64,000 bases of DNA. It comes from DASUPK01 sp963815665. GTDB taxonomy: Bacteria > Actinomycetota > Thermoleophilia > Solirubrobacterales > 70-9. The stretch lies in the NCBI GenBank assembly GCA_963815665.1, contig CAWFHN010000023.1, positions 179,435 to 243,434 on the forward strand. The letters run 5' to 3'. The translations under genes were made by a program, and so were the position numbers. The notes below the pieces were generated by a model. The model did no database searches, had not been told where the DNA came from, and saw nothing but the letters and a program-made list of their open reading frames with translations. Shown piece after piece: positions 1 through 7,833 of the stretch (position 1 is the first letter of the stretch; each line of letters starts with the position of its first letter).

Positions 1-407
1 CCGTCGCGCTCGGCGACCGACTGCTGGATCGTCTTCGCGGCCAGGTCGAGGCGCCGCATCAGCGAGTTCTGCTTGACGATCTGCGCGTAGTGCTTGGCGC
101 TCCCCGGGGCGGGGACCTTGGCCGCCAGGCTGGCGACGACGTCCCGGCCACCGATCGCATCCAGCTGCCCGTGCTTGGCCAGCGCCTCGGAGACGGTCAG
201 GACGTCCACCGGGTCGGCGTTCTCGTTGAGGTGGATGATCGCCTCGTAGATCGTCCGGTGGCGATCGCGGTAGAAGTCCTCGGCGTGGAGGCGGACGTCG
301 AGCAGGACGGGCTCGATCGTCGACTCGGAGACCATCATCGCCCCGAGCACGGACTCCTCTGCCTCCAGGTTCTGGGGCGGGACGATGGTCTTTCCGTTGG
401 TCGCCAA
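1..407 (-). CDS. dnaB: Replicative DNA helicase DnaB, N-terminal part (3' end outside window)
   Basis: The first 135 residues of the replicative fork helicase, which unwinds DNA ahead of the polymerase and interacts with primase through its N-terminal domain. The visible part is the all-helical N-terminal domain: near residue 10 it reads PPQNLEAEESVLGAMM, the usual DnaB opening, followed by the DFYRDRHRTIYEAI segment. The RecA-like ATPase domain lies beyond the window edge. I chose the TTG at 407 because an AAAGAGGA ribosome site sits just upstream and no ATG or GTG lies nearby in frame. Placement after rplI is the standard rpsF-ssb-rpsR-rplI-dnaB order. Confidence 0.93.
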   Translation of the reverse strand, partial: MATNGKTIVPPQNLEAEESVLGAMMVSESTIEPVLLDVRLHAEDFYRDRHRTIYEAIIHLNENADPVDVLTVSEALAKHGQLDAIGGRDVVASLAAKVPAPGSAKHYAQIVKQNSLMRRLDLAAKTIQQSVAERD

Positions 408-590
408 CTGGTCCTCTTTCGCGCGGCAGATCGCTCCGGCCGCCGGCCGGAACTCACACTCAAGTCTGGATAAGGGCCCGGCGGATTCCCTTCGCCCCGT
501 TGGGTTGAACCGTCCGCGCGAGCCAGGCTAGAAAATCACAGGAGGCCCTTCCCCGCAGTCAAGTTCGGGCTATTTGCGGGCCCGGTTATT

Positions 591-609
591 CAGGCACGAA
601 TCGTGCCTG
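591..609. other. 19-bp perfect inverted repeat between rplI and dnaB
   Basis: CAGGCACGA and its exact complement TCGTGCCTG flank a single central base. It lies 25 bp after the rplI stop, in the 226-bp gap before dnaB. As RNA it could form a short hairpin acting as terminator or processing site between the ribosomal genes and dnaB; as DNA it could be an operator. No T-tract follows on the minus strand, so a classical intrinsic terminator is not evident. Confidence 0.45.
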
Positions 610-633
610 GCGCAGAAGGGCGGTCTTTGCGCC

Positions 634-1089
634 CTACTCCTTCGCTTCGGCGACGATCGTCTTGACCGACGCGGTGACGCCGCCGCCGACCTCGATCTCG
701 ACCATGAAGGTGCCGGTCTCGCGGATCGGCTCCTCGAGGCGGATCTTCTTGCGGTCCACCTTGATGCCGCGGGCGGCCTGGATCGCCCCTGCGATCTCGG
801 CCGAGGTGACGGAGCCGAACAGCTTGCCGTCCTCGCCGGCGCGGTGGTTGATCGTCAGCACGGTCTTGCCGAGCAGGGCCGAGGTCTCGCCGGCGCGCTC
901 CGCGGCCTGCTTCTCGGCCTCCTCGGCCCGCTCGCGCTTGCGCTGCGCCTCCTCCAGCGAGCCCTTGGTGGCGGGCTGGGCGAGCTTGCGCGGCACGAGG
1001 TAGTTGCGCAGGTACCCGGGGGACACGTCTATCGCGGCGCCGGCCTCGCCGAGGCCGTCGACGTCCTTGAGCAGAACAGCCTGGGCCAT
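634..1089 (-). CDS. rplI: 50S ribosomal protein L9
   Basis: A 151-residue protein of normal L9 length that binds 23S rRNA at the base of the L1 stalk. The N-terminal globular domain carries the signature SPGYLRNYLVPRKLA around residues 23-37. A long charged connecting helix follows (about residues 43-67), then the C-terminal RNA-binding domain ending near TVVAEAKE-like residues. The ATG at 1089 follows the rpsR stop by 8 bp, so the two are co-transcribed and probably translationally coupled. The open frame extends far upstream of this ATG, but that part is antisense-like and does not resemble L9. Confidence 0.97.
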   Translation of the reverse strand: MAQAVLLKDVDGLGEAGAAIDVSPGYLRNYLVPRKLAQPATKGSLEEAQRKRERAEEAEKQAAERAGETSALLGKTVLTINHRAGEDGKLFGSVTSAEIAGAIQAARGIKVDRKKIRLEEPIRETGTFMVEIEVGGGVTASVKTIVAEAKE

Positions 1090-1097
1090 CGGGCGGC

Positions 1098-1367
1098 TCA
1101 GCGCTCGCCGACGTAGGGCAGCAGCGCGAGCTCGCGCGCGCGCTTCACGGCCAGCGCGAGCTGCTGCTGGTGCTTCCGCGAGAGGCCGGTGACGCGGCGG
1201 GACCGGGTCTTGCCGCGGTCGGAGATGAAGCGGCGCAGCAGCCCGAGGTCCTTGTAATCGATCTGCTCGACGGGAATCCGCGTGTACTTGCGCGGGCGCC
1301 CGCGATCGGTGAGCCCGCGGCGCCTGCCGCGGCCGGTCGGTGTCTGCTGTCGTTGCTGTCGGGCCAT
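1098..1367 (-). CDS. rpsR: 30S ribosomal protein S18
   Basis: An 89-residue basic protein of the small-subunit platform, where it pairs with S6. The core motif YKDLGLLRRFISDRGK starts near residue 38 and is followed by RRVTGLSRKHQQQLALAVKRAR, the conserved S18 segment. The N-terminus is a short Gln/Arg-rich extension. No Cys zinc ligands are present, so this is a zinc-independent form. It sits immediately before rplI, with an ATG start at 1367. Confidence 0.96.
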   Translation of the reverse strand: MARQQRQQTPTGRGRRRGLTDRGRPRKYTRIPVEQIDYKDLGLLRRFISDRGKTRSRRVTGLSRKHQQQLALAVKRARELALLPYVGER

Positions 1368-1438
1368 GAACGGGCGCGAATGGTAGCGGCCGCGCCCCGA
1401 TCGACACCGGGTCGCGACGCGTGCGCCCAGCAGCTCCC

Positions 1439-1903
1439 CTAGTCGGCGCCGTGCAGATGCCGCACGAGTCGGAGCGCCGGCCCGAACTCGGTGGTGGCGG
1501 GGCCCTCCTCGACGAATCCTGCACGCTCGTAGAAGGCGAGCGTTCGCTGGTGGGCGGTGACCATCAGGCGTGAATGCCCGGCCCGAGCCGCGCGGCGCGC
1601 CGCATCGTGGACGAGTGCGCTACCGACGCCATGTCGCATCGCGTGTGGTTCGACGAAGAGGTCGTCGAGTTCGGCGTCGTTCCCTGTGGATCGCCAGGTG
1701 GCGAATCCGAGGACATGGCCGCCGGGATCGACCGCGACGCGGACGCGGCCGGCGGAGAGTGCGCCCACGTCGACGCCGAAGACGCCGGGGTTGGCGTCGA
1801 GGTCGGGCCGGTCCTCGGGCCAGACGTATGACGCACGACGGTGAATCTCACGGAGCAGATCGAGCTCTCCGCTGCGCGCGCTGCGGATGCGGTTGTGGGT
1901 CAG
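1439..1903 (-). CDS. GNAT-family N-acetyltransferase, apparent CTG start
   Basis: A single-domain Gcn5-related acetyltransferase that moves an acetyl group from acetyl-CoA to an unidentified amine. The acetyl-CoA binding loop lies in the HAMRHGVGSALVHDAARR region, and the C-terminal strand shows the common AFYERAGF motif. The first GTG (1768) would delete the first strand and helix. Homology-like sequence (IRSARSGELDLLREIHRRA) continues upstream to a CTG at 1901-1903, with no ATG, GTG or TTG between it and the in-frame ssb stop 10 bp away. I therefore place the start at CTG with low certainty. It may be translationally coupled to ssb. Confidence 0.7.
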   Translation of the reverse strand: MTHNRIRSARSGELDLLREIHRRASYVWPEDRPDLDANPGVFGVDVGALSAGRVRVAVDPGGHVLGFATWRSTGNDAELDDLFVEPHAMRHGVGSALVHDAARRAARAGHSRLMVTAHQRTLAFYERAGFVEEGPATTEFGPALRLVRHLHGAD

Positions 1904-1912
1904 TGGCGCGGG

Positions 1913-2392
1913 CTAGAACGGGATGTCGTCGTCCGAGCCGCCGCCGGAGCTGACCGTGGCGCCCTCGAAGTCGGAGGTATCGGCCGGGACGTCCGAGCTC
2001 GGCTTGAAAGTGCCGTTGCCTCCGCCACCCTCGCCGCCGCCGGCGTTGTCCGAGCGGGAGCCCAGGAACTGCACGCTATTGGCGATGATCTCGACGGCCT
2101 GTCGCTTCGAGCCGTCCTGAGACTCCCACTCGCGCCAGTCCAGCCGTCCCTCGACCGCGACCGGCCGGCCCTTGGATAGGTAGTTGGCGCAGTTCTCTCC
2201 CTGCGCTCCCCAGACGGTGACGTCGAAGTAGTTGGGCTTGTCCACCCATTCGCCGCTGGCGCCGTCCTTGCGGCGGCTGTTGACCGCGACGCGAAGCTTG
2301 CAGACCGAGGTTCCGCTGGGAGTCGAGCGCAGCTCGGGGTCCTTGGTGAGATTCCCGGTCACGGCGACCACATTGATGTTGCTCGCAGCCAA
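1913..2392 (-). CDS. ssb: Single-stranded DNA-binding protein
   Basis: A 159-residue SSB that coats single-stranded DNA and recruits repair and replication proteins. An N-terminal OB fold (about residues 4-110) contains VAVTGNLTKDPELRSTPSG and the WREWESQDGSKRQAVEI region. It is followed by a glycine-rich disordered linker and ends in the acidic tip DDDIPF, which binds partner proteins. The start is TTG at 2392, preceded by GAAGAGGAG at good spacing. In most genomes ssb directly follows rpsF; here a plus-strand efflux cassette separates them. Confidence 0.96.
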   Translation of the reverse strand: MAASNINVVAVTGNLTKDPELRSTPSGTSVCKLRVAVNSRRKDGASGEWVDKPNYFDVTVWGAQGENCANYLSKGRPVAVEGRLDWREWESQDGSKRQAVEIIANSVQFLGSRSDNAGGGEGGGGNGTFKPSSDVPADTSDFEGATVSSGGGSDDDIPF

Positions 2393-2570
2393 GTTGATCA
2401 GCTCCTCTTCCTTCGATTCCGAACGTCGATCTTAAGTCGCCGCGCGGCGGGTTCTCTCCCCCGTCGGCACATAAACGCGGAACTACCGGATTCTCATCCG
2501 ATTCCCAGCAGGCTCTCAGCTTTCCCCGGCAGGGTCCGGGGAGATCGGGAGATGAGGATTTCATCGGGAA

Positions 2571-3737
2571 ATGTCTAGGTGGGCCGGCGATCGCCGCTTC
2601 GCGGTGCCCGTACTGGGCCTGATCTGCGCGGCCGCGGTCGCTGCCGCCATCGCGGTGATCGGGCCGGCGTCGGCGAAGGAGGCTCCCGAGACCGCCGTCG
2701 CGGCCCAGCCCGGCGTGGTCCAGAAGACCGTGTCCGGCGCCGGTTCCCTGCAGCCGGCGCGCGAGGACACCGTCGGGTTCAGCAATCCGGGGACGGTCTC
2801 CCGCCTCTACGTCAAGGAGGGCGACCGCGTCCACAAGGGCGAGCTGCTGGCGACGCTCGACTCCGCCGCCGCCCGTCGCGGCCTGGAGCAGGCCGAGGCC
2901 CAGCTCGCTTCGGCCGAGGCCCAGCTCGCGAGCGCCAGGGCAGGCTCCTCGAGCAGCCCCAGCTCGTCGTCTCCCTCGTCCGAGGGGTCCTCTTCGAACG
3001 GGACGAGCGCGGCCAGTCACGCGGCCGGCGTCAGCTCGGCCAAGGCGAGCCTGCTCAACGCCAAGATCTCCCTCGGCAACGCACAACGGGCTTTGCGCGC
3101 CACCCAGCTCAGGGCCTCGATGGACGGGATCGTCGCCTCGATCGGCGACAGTGGCTCACCGGACTTCATCACCCTCGCGCAGCTCGACCGGATGAAGATG
3201 CAGGTCTCGCTGAGCGAGTCGGACGTCACCGACGTCAAGGTGGGCCAGCCCGCCACCGTCAGCGTCAACGCCGTGCCCGACGAGAAGCTTGCCGGGCGGG
3301 TGACGCACATCGGTCTCCTCTCCAGCACCTCGAACGGCGTGGTCAGCTACCCGGTGACGATCGTCGTCAAGCAGACCGCGGCCGGCATCCGGCCCGGCAT
3401 GACCGCGACCGCGGAGGTGGTGATCGCTCAGGTTCAGGGGGTGGTCACGGTTCCGAGCCGCGCTGTCAGCGGCACTTCGGTCACCGTCAAGCAGGGCGGC
3501 AAGGACATCCAGAGGCAGGTCACGACCGGCCTGGTCGGAGACAGCACCACCGAGATCGTCAGCGGGCTGCGCGCCGGGGCGCAGGTTGTCCTCCCGAGCG
3601 CCTCCGGCCTGGGCAGCGCCGCCGCTCAGGCGCTCGGCGGAAGGGGAGGGGCGATCTCGCAAGCCATCGGGGGCGGTGGCGGTCCCGCCGGCGGCGGCGG
3701 GGGCGTGTTCATCTCCCCGCCGGGCGCCGGGCCATGA
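2571..3737 (+). CDS. MacA/HlyD-type efflux adaptor, membrane-anchored
   Basis: A 388-residue membrane-fusion-type adaptor for an ABC exporter. One N-terminal membrane segment lies at about residues 12-33. The lipoyl-like half-motif VKEGDRVHKGELLATLD is near residue 80, then a helical hairpin interrupted by a serine-rich stretch (about 125-150), the second lipoyl half, a beta-barrel region (SVNAVPDEKLAGRV), and a glycine-rich tail. Actinobacteria lack a Proteobacteria-like outer membrane, so it probably acts on the cell surface with its permease. The stop overlaps the next gene start as ATGA. The substrate is unknown. Confidence 0.88.
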   Translation: MSRWAGDRRFAVPVLGLICAAAVAAAIAVIGPASAKEAPETAVAAQPGVVQKTVSGAGSLQPAREDTVGFSNPGTVSRLYVKEGDRVHKGELLATLDSAAARRGLEQAEAQLASAEAQLASARAGSSSSPSSSSPSSEGSSSNGTSAASHAAGVSSAKASLLNAKISLGNAQRALRATQLRASMDGIVASIGDSGSPDFITLAQLDRMKMQVSLSESDVTDVKVGQPATVSVNAVPDEKLAGRVTHIGLLSSTSNGVVSYPVTIVVKQTAAGIRPGMTATAEVVIAQVQGVVTVPSRAVSGTSVTVKQGGKDIQRQVTTGLVGDSTTEIVSGLRAGAQVVLPSASGLGSAAAQALGGRGGAISQAIGGGGGPAGGGGGVFISPPGAGP

Positions 3738-4459
3738 GCTCCTCCCGCGGCGCGAAGGCGGTGCGGAGGCCCGTGATCCGCCTCGAGGACGTCGTCCGCA
3801 CCTATCACCTCCCGGGATCCGAGGTCAGGGCCCTCCGCGGTGTCTCCCTGAGCATCCAGAGGGGCGAGCTGATCGCGATCATGGGCCCCTCGGGCAGCGG
3901 CAAGTCCACCTTGATGAGCATTCTCGGCTGCCTCGATGCGCCCACCTCGGGCCGCTTCCTGCTCGACGGCATCGACGTCGGGCGGATCGACGACGAGGGC
4001 CTCTCCGACCTGCGCAACCGGAAGATCGGGTTCGTCTTCCAGAGCTTCAACCTCGTGCCGCGCACCAGCGCGATGGCGAACGTCGAGCTGCCCCTGGGAT
4101 ACGCCGGCGTTGGGCGTACCGAGCGCCGTGAGCGTGCCGAGGCGGCCCTGGCGGCCGTGGGGATGCTCGGGCACCGCGCGCATCTTCCCTCCGAGCTCTC
4201 GGGCGGCCAGCAGCAGCGCGTCGCGATCGCTCGCGCGATCGTCACCAACCCGGCCCTGATCCTCGCCGACGAGCCCACCGGAAACCTCGACTCCCGCTCC
4301 AGCGACGAGGTCCTGCGGATCTTCGAGGCGCTCAACGACCGTGGCAAGACGATCGTCCTGATCACGCACGAGCCGGAGGTCGCGGCCCGGGTCGACCGCG
4401 TGGTCCACCTGGCCGACGGTGAGGTCGTCGAGGCCGCGGGCAACAGGGTCGCTGCCTGA
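3734..4459 (+). CDS. ABC transporter ATPase of the MacB/LolD type
   Basis: A 241-residue cytoplasmic ATPase that powers the adjacent FtsX-like permease. Motifs are complete: Walker A GPSGSGKST, the Q-loop in FVFQSFNLVPRTSAMANVELP, signature LSGGQQQRVAIARAI, Walker B LILADEPTGNLD and the switch histidine in ITHEP. Sequence is closest in style to the macrolide/lipoprotein exporter ATPases. The ATG at 3734 overlaps the adaptor stop by 4 bp, and the gene ends in TGATG shared with the permease start, so the three are tightly coupled. Confidence 0.94.
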   Translation: MSSSRGAKAVRRPVIRLEDVVRTYHLPGSEVRALRGVSLSIQRGELIAIMGPSGSGKSTLMSILGCLDAPTSGRFLLDGIDVGRIDDEGLSDLRNRKIGFVFQSFNLVPRTSAMANVELPLGYAGVGRTERRERAEAALAAVGMLGHRAHLPSELSGGQQQRVAIARAIVTNPALILADEPTGNLDSRSSDEVLRIFEALNDRGKTIVLITHEPEVAARVDRVVHLADGEVVEAAGNRVAA

Positions 4460-5685
4460 TGTTCGGCGAGACACTGCGATCCGCCGTCGCGAGCCTGGGG
4501 GCGAACAAGCTTCGTTCCGCCCTGACGGTGCTCGGCATGACGATCGGGGTCGCCTCCGTGATCGTCCTGGTGGCGGTCGGCAACGGCTCCTCGGCGGCCG
4601 TGCAGTCGAGCATCGAGAGGCTCGGGACCAACGTTCTGCTGGTGATGAGCACCAGCGGTCCCAGCGGCCCCGGCGCGGCCGGCGCCGACAGCGGCTCGGG
4701 CGCCAAGCCCCTCACCACCGACGATGCCGACGCGATCCAGGACCCCGCCCAGGCCCCCGACGTCGCCAGCGCCTCGCCGGTCGTCAACGTCGCCAGCGCG
4801 ACCCTCGTCAACGGCGGCACCAGCTATCAGCCATCGCAGGTGGTCGGGACGACCCCCTCCTACGCGACCGCCCACGACTACGAGGCCGCGACCGGCAGCT
4901 TGATCAGCGGGCGCGACCTCTCCAGCCGCAACCGGGTAGCGGTGGTCGGCCCGACCGTGGTGTCGAACCTGTTCGGCGGCCAGGACCCGGTCGGTCAGAC
5001 GATCCAGATCAACGGCTCCAACTTCCAGATCGAGGGCGTGACGAAGTCGAAGGGGTCGAACGGGTTCCAGGACCAGGACGACGTCGTGATCGTCCCCCTG
5101 ACGGCGGCGCAGGACACGCTGACCGGCTACGGCGACATCGGCTCGATCACCGTCCAGGCTCGCTCGCGCGACCAGCTGGACGCCGCTCAGGCCGAGGTTA
5201 CGTCCATCCTCTACGAGCGCCACGACGTCACCGACCCGACCAATCCCGGGTTTCAGGTGATCAACCAGGGATCCATCCTGGCGGCCTCGAGCTCGACCAG
5301 CGACGTGTTCACCACCCTGCTCGGCGCCGTCGCGGCGATCTCCCTGCTCGTCGGCGGAATCGGCGTGATGAACATCATGCTCGTCAGCGTCACGGAGCGG
5401 ACCCGCGAGATCGGCATCCGCAAGGCCGTCGGCGCCCGCCGTGGCCACATCCTCGCCCAGTTCCTGACGGAGGCGGTTGTCGTCTCCGTGCTCGGCGGGA
5501 TCGCCGGGGTGGCCGCCGGCATCGTCGCCAGTCGCTTCCGGATCGCGGGGGTCCAGCCGGTGATCGCCACCTACTCGGTCTTTCTCGCCTTTGGCGCCGC
5601 CGCCGCCGCGGGGCTCTTCTTCGGAACCTATCCCGCCAGCCGAGCCGCCCGGCTCCGACCAATGGAGGCATTGCGCTTTGAGTGA
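4459..5685 (+). CDS. MacB-like ABC permease (FtsX/MacB_PCD)
   Basis: A 408-residue permease with the MacB topology. The first membrane segment (about 22-43) comes after the LGANKLRSALTVLGMTIGV motif. A large extracytoplasmic MacB-type domain follows (about 45-270), then three C-terminal membrane segments of the FtsX family. The cytoplasmic coupling motif TREIGIRKAVGARRGHI is intact. MacB-type exporters use mechanotransmission to push substrates through a periplasmic or extracellular partner. Substrate is not predictable from sequence. It starts one base into the stop of the ATPase gene. Confidence 0.92.
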   Translation: MFGETLRSAVASLGANKLRSALTVLGMTIGVASVIVLVAVGNGSSAAVQSSIERLGTNVLLVMSTSGPSGPGAAGADSGSGAKPLTTDDADAIQDPAQAPDVASASPVVNVASATLVNGGTSYQPSQVVGTTPSYATAHDYEAATGSLISGRDLSSRNRVAVVGPTVVSNLFGGQDPVGQTIQINGSNFQIEGVTKSKGSNGFQDQDDVVIVPLTAAQDTLTGYGDIGSITVQARSRDQLDAAQAEVTSILYERHDVTDPTNPGFQVINQGSILAASSSTSDVFTTLLGAVAAISLLVGGIGVMNIMLVSVTERTREIGIRKAVGARRGHILAQFLTEAVVVSVLGGIAGVAAGIVASRFRIAGVQPVIATYSVFLAFGAAAAAGLFFGTYPASRAARLRPMEALRFE

Positions 5686-6292
5686 GACCGAGCCCGCAGT
5701 CGACGAGCCCCTGATCGAGGGCGGCGAGTGGCCCGATGCCGCGGCCGAGGTGCCGGTCGGCAAGAGGGCGTCCCGTCTCACGCCCGTGACCGGAGGGCTG
5801 CTCGCCCTGGCGATCGCGGCGGCCGGGTTCGTGGGCGGCGTCCTGATCGAGAAGGGCCAGACCGGGTCCGAGGCGACCGGCGGCGGCCTGCCCGCCGGGC
5901 TCACGTCCGCGCGCGGCGGGCAAGCGGGCCTGCCGGACGCCCAGTCCGGCGGCGGGGCGACCTTTGGGACCGTCGCCAACGTCAGCGGCCGGACGCTGTA
6001 CGTCACCGACGCCCAGGGCAACACGGTCAAGGTCCTGACGACCAAGGGCTCGACCGTGACCCGCTCCTCCGATTCGGAGGTCGGCGACATTCACCCCGGC
6101 GACACCGTGGTCATCCAGGGGCAGTCGCGAAGGAGCGGGACCGTCAAGGCCCAGTCGATCAGCGCGTCGCAGGCGGGAAGCGGCGGCGGGGCCCTGCTCG
6201 GCGGTGCCGCGCCGCAGACGTCGGCAGCCGGCGGCGCCTCGTCTCAATCGGCGGGTGGCGCGGGAGCCGTCGATCAGCTCTTCGGGAAGTAG
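5678..6292 (+). CDS. Membrane-anchored DUF5666-like protein of the efflux cassette
   Basis: A 204-residue protein with one membrane segment (about residues 37-56), a flexible linker, and a small beta domain (about 95-165). The domain reads like DUF5666: GTVANVSGRTLYVTDAQGN, then GDTVVIQG and a GTVKAQSI ending. The C-terminus is Ala/Gly/Ser-rich. I chose the TTG at 5678 because GGAGG lies about 9 bp upstream and it overlaps the permease end by 8 bp. Earlier in-frame starts would run through the permease. Its position suggests an accessory to the exporter, but its function is unknown. Confidence 0.72.
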   Translation: MSETEPAVDEPLIEGGEWPDAAAEVPVGKRASRLTPVTGGLLALAIAAAGFVGGVLIEKGQTGSEATGGGLPAGLTSARGGQAGLPDAQSGGGATFGTVANVSGRTLYVTDAQGNTVKVLTTKGSTVTRSSDSEVGDIHPGDTVVIQGQSRRSGTVKAQSISASQAGSGGGALLGGAAPQTSAAGGASSQSAGGAGAVDQLFGK

Positions 6293-6332
6293 CCCGGTCC
6301 TGCTTGCAAACAACGAACAAGAGGAAGTGACG

Positions 6333-6980
6333 ATGAAAGGGTCCATACGACGATTCGGCGGTCGGCTCACGATCCGCCGGCTGCTGGCGGGGGCGGCGTT
6401 TCTGACGCTCTCAGGCAGCCTGGTGGCGTGCGGGGGATCGTCCTCTGCCGGGGGCGGGACGACCAACGCGGCCGCGTTCGGCCCGGGCGGGCAGCTCAGC
6501 GCCTCGGACCGCGAGTGCCTGCAGAAGCACGGCCTCAACCTCCGGATCGGTTCTGCGGGCGGTAGGCCTCCTACGGGTACCAACGCGGCGCCGCCGGCCG
6601 GCGCGTCCGGCACGACCCAGACTTACGGCGCCCCGCCATCCGGCGCGGTCATCGGGCCGCAGGGCGGCTCGGGGCCCACCCAGATGCCTGAGAACGTGCG
6701 CAAGGCCTTCCAGGCGTGCGGCGTTCAGCCGCCGAGCCAAGCGTCGACGGGATCGCCGCCCAGCGTCAACAGCGCGGCCTTCCGCCAGTCGGTGAGTCGC
6801 TACGCCGCCTGCGTCAAGCAGAACGGCTACGACCTGCCCGCCCCGAACCTGTCCGGAAACGGGCCGATCTTCGACGAGTCGAAGGTCAATCGCGACGATC
6901 CGAAGTTCCAGTCGGCCAGCCAGAAGTGCCAGCAGCTGCTGCAGCCTCAGTCCCAGGGGACCGCCACGGCCGCTCAGTGA
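6333..6980 (+). CDS. Secreted lipoprotein of the efflux cassette
   Basis: A 215-residue lipoprotein with an N-terminal signal and lipobox LVAC (Cys33). A low-complexity region follows, then a C-terminal part with regularly spaced cysteines. The motif RYAACVKQNGYDLPAPN and the following DDPKF and CQQLL segments match a small actinobacterial family often seen beside MacAB-like genes. The start at 6333 is preceded by GAGGAAG. It is probably attached to the outer face of the membrane and could be a substrate-binding partner or cargo. That role is inference from position. Confidence 0.7.
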   Translation: MKGSIRRFGGRLTIRRLLAGAAFLTLSGSLVACGGSSSAGGGTTNAAAFGPGGQLSASDRECLQKHGLNLRIGSAGGRPPTGTNAAPPAGASGTTQTYGAPPSGAVIGPQGGSGPTQMPENVRKAFQACGVQPPSQASTGSPPSVNSAAFRQSVSRYAACVKQNGYDLPAPNLSGNGPIFDESKVNRDDPKFQSASQKCQQLLQPQSQGTATAAQ

Positions 6981-6983
6981 GGT

Positions 6984-7376
6984 CTAGTCGTCGCGATCTC
7001 GATCGCGACGGCCGCGGCCCCGATCGCGATCGGGCCGATCCGAGGCGACGGCCAGCCGCTCGACCGGAGGGGGCGGATTCGCCGGCGCGTCGGGATCGAC
7101 CTTGAAGATGCGGAAGCGGAGCACGCCGTCGGTGATCTTGAGGCTGTGGTCGAGGCGCTCGAGGAGCTCGGGCTCGCCGTGGAAGCGATAGAAGCGGTAG
7201 TCCGCCTCGTTTCGCTGGCTGATCTCGTAGGCCATCTCGCGCACGCCCCATTCGTCCGCGCGGTCGAGGGTGCCGGTGCCCTCGATCGCCTGGCGCACGT
7301 CGCCGGCTACCTTCGCGCGTGCCTCATCGGCGGCCTCGGGGTCGAGCATCAGGACGAGTTCGTAGCTTCGGTTCAC
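6984..7376 (-). CDS. rpsF: 30S ribosomal protein S6
   Basis: A 130-residue S6 protein that dimerises with S18 on the small-subunit platform. It opens MNRSYELVLMLDPEA, continues with the WGVREMAYEISQRNEADYRFYRF core and ends with an Arg/Asp-rich tail after residue 110. The start is GTG at 7376. Its stop lies 4 bp from the convergent stop of the lipoprotein gene at 6980, so the ribosomal operon is cut here by the opposite-strand efflux cassette. Confidence 0.96.
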   Translation of the reverse strand: MNRSYELVLMLDPEAADEARAKVAGDVRQAIEGTGTLDRADEWGVREMAYEISQRNEADYRFYRFHGEPELLERLDHSLKITDGVLRFRIFKVDPDAPANPPPPVERLAVASDRPDRDRGRGRRDRDRDD

Positions 7377-7428
7377 AGCGGCGAGCGACTATAGGGGAGA
7401 ACCGAGCCCGGCGGCCCCTCACACGGGC

Positions 7429-7827
7429 ATGTCCGGAAGGCAGATCAGATGGGCGAGTGTGGGCCGGGCCGCGGCGATCGTGGCGGCCGCGATCGCGGGG
7501 ATCGTCTCCCTTCCGGCCCTGCTGGGAGGCGGTGGGCCGCCTCCCGTCCCGCCGGACGTGGGCCTGACCTCCGCGCCGCCGGCGATCACCCAGGCGCCGG
7601 CTGAAGTCGCTCCTTCCGCGCCGCAACCCCCTCCACGGCGAAGGAAGCGGCCGTCCCACCACCGCCCGGTGAACCATCGGCCCGCGCACCACCACCAAGG
7701 TCACCATCGCCGCGGCCGGTCGCCCGGCACCCCGGCGGCCGCGGAACCCTCCGGCCCGGCTTACGTTCCCGCGCCGATCTACTCACCGCCCCCGCTGCTG
7801 CCCGGCGAGTTCCAGTTCGAGCGCTAG
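7429..7827 (+). CDS. Small membrane-anchored Pro/His-rich protein, function unknown
   Basis: A 132-residue protein with one predicted membrane segment (about residues 13-33), followed by a proline-rich stretch and a basic His/Arg cluster near residues 68-100. There is no recognisable domain. It is divergent from rpsF (52-bp gap) and ends 6 bp before the convergent otsA stop. Composition suggests a disordered cell-wall or surface segment. It could be a spurious frame in GC-rich DNA, but the N-terminal membrane helix and stop positions between genes favour a real gene. Confidence 0.45.
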   Translation: MSGRQIRWASVGRAAAIVAAAIAGIVSLPALLGGGGPPPVPPDVGLTSAPPAITQAPAEVAPSAPQPPPRRRKRPSHHRPVNHRPAHHHQGHHRRGRSPGTPAAAEPSGPAYVPAPIYSPPPLLPGEFQFER

Positions 7828-7833
7828 GAACCG

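Noticed and set aside
3805..6090. Very long minus-strand open frame (761 codons) opposite the ABC ATPase and permease
   Set aside because: It is a shadow of the strong plus-strand genes in high-GC DNA; no domain or sensible composition.
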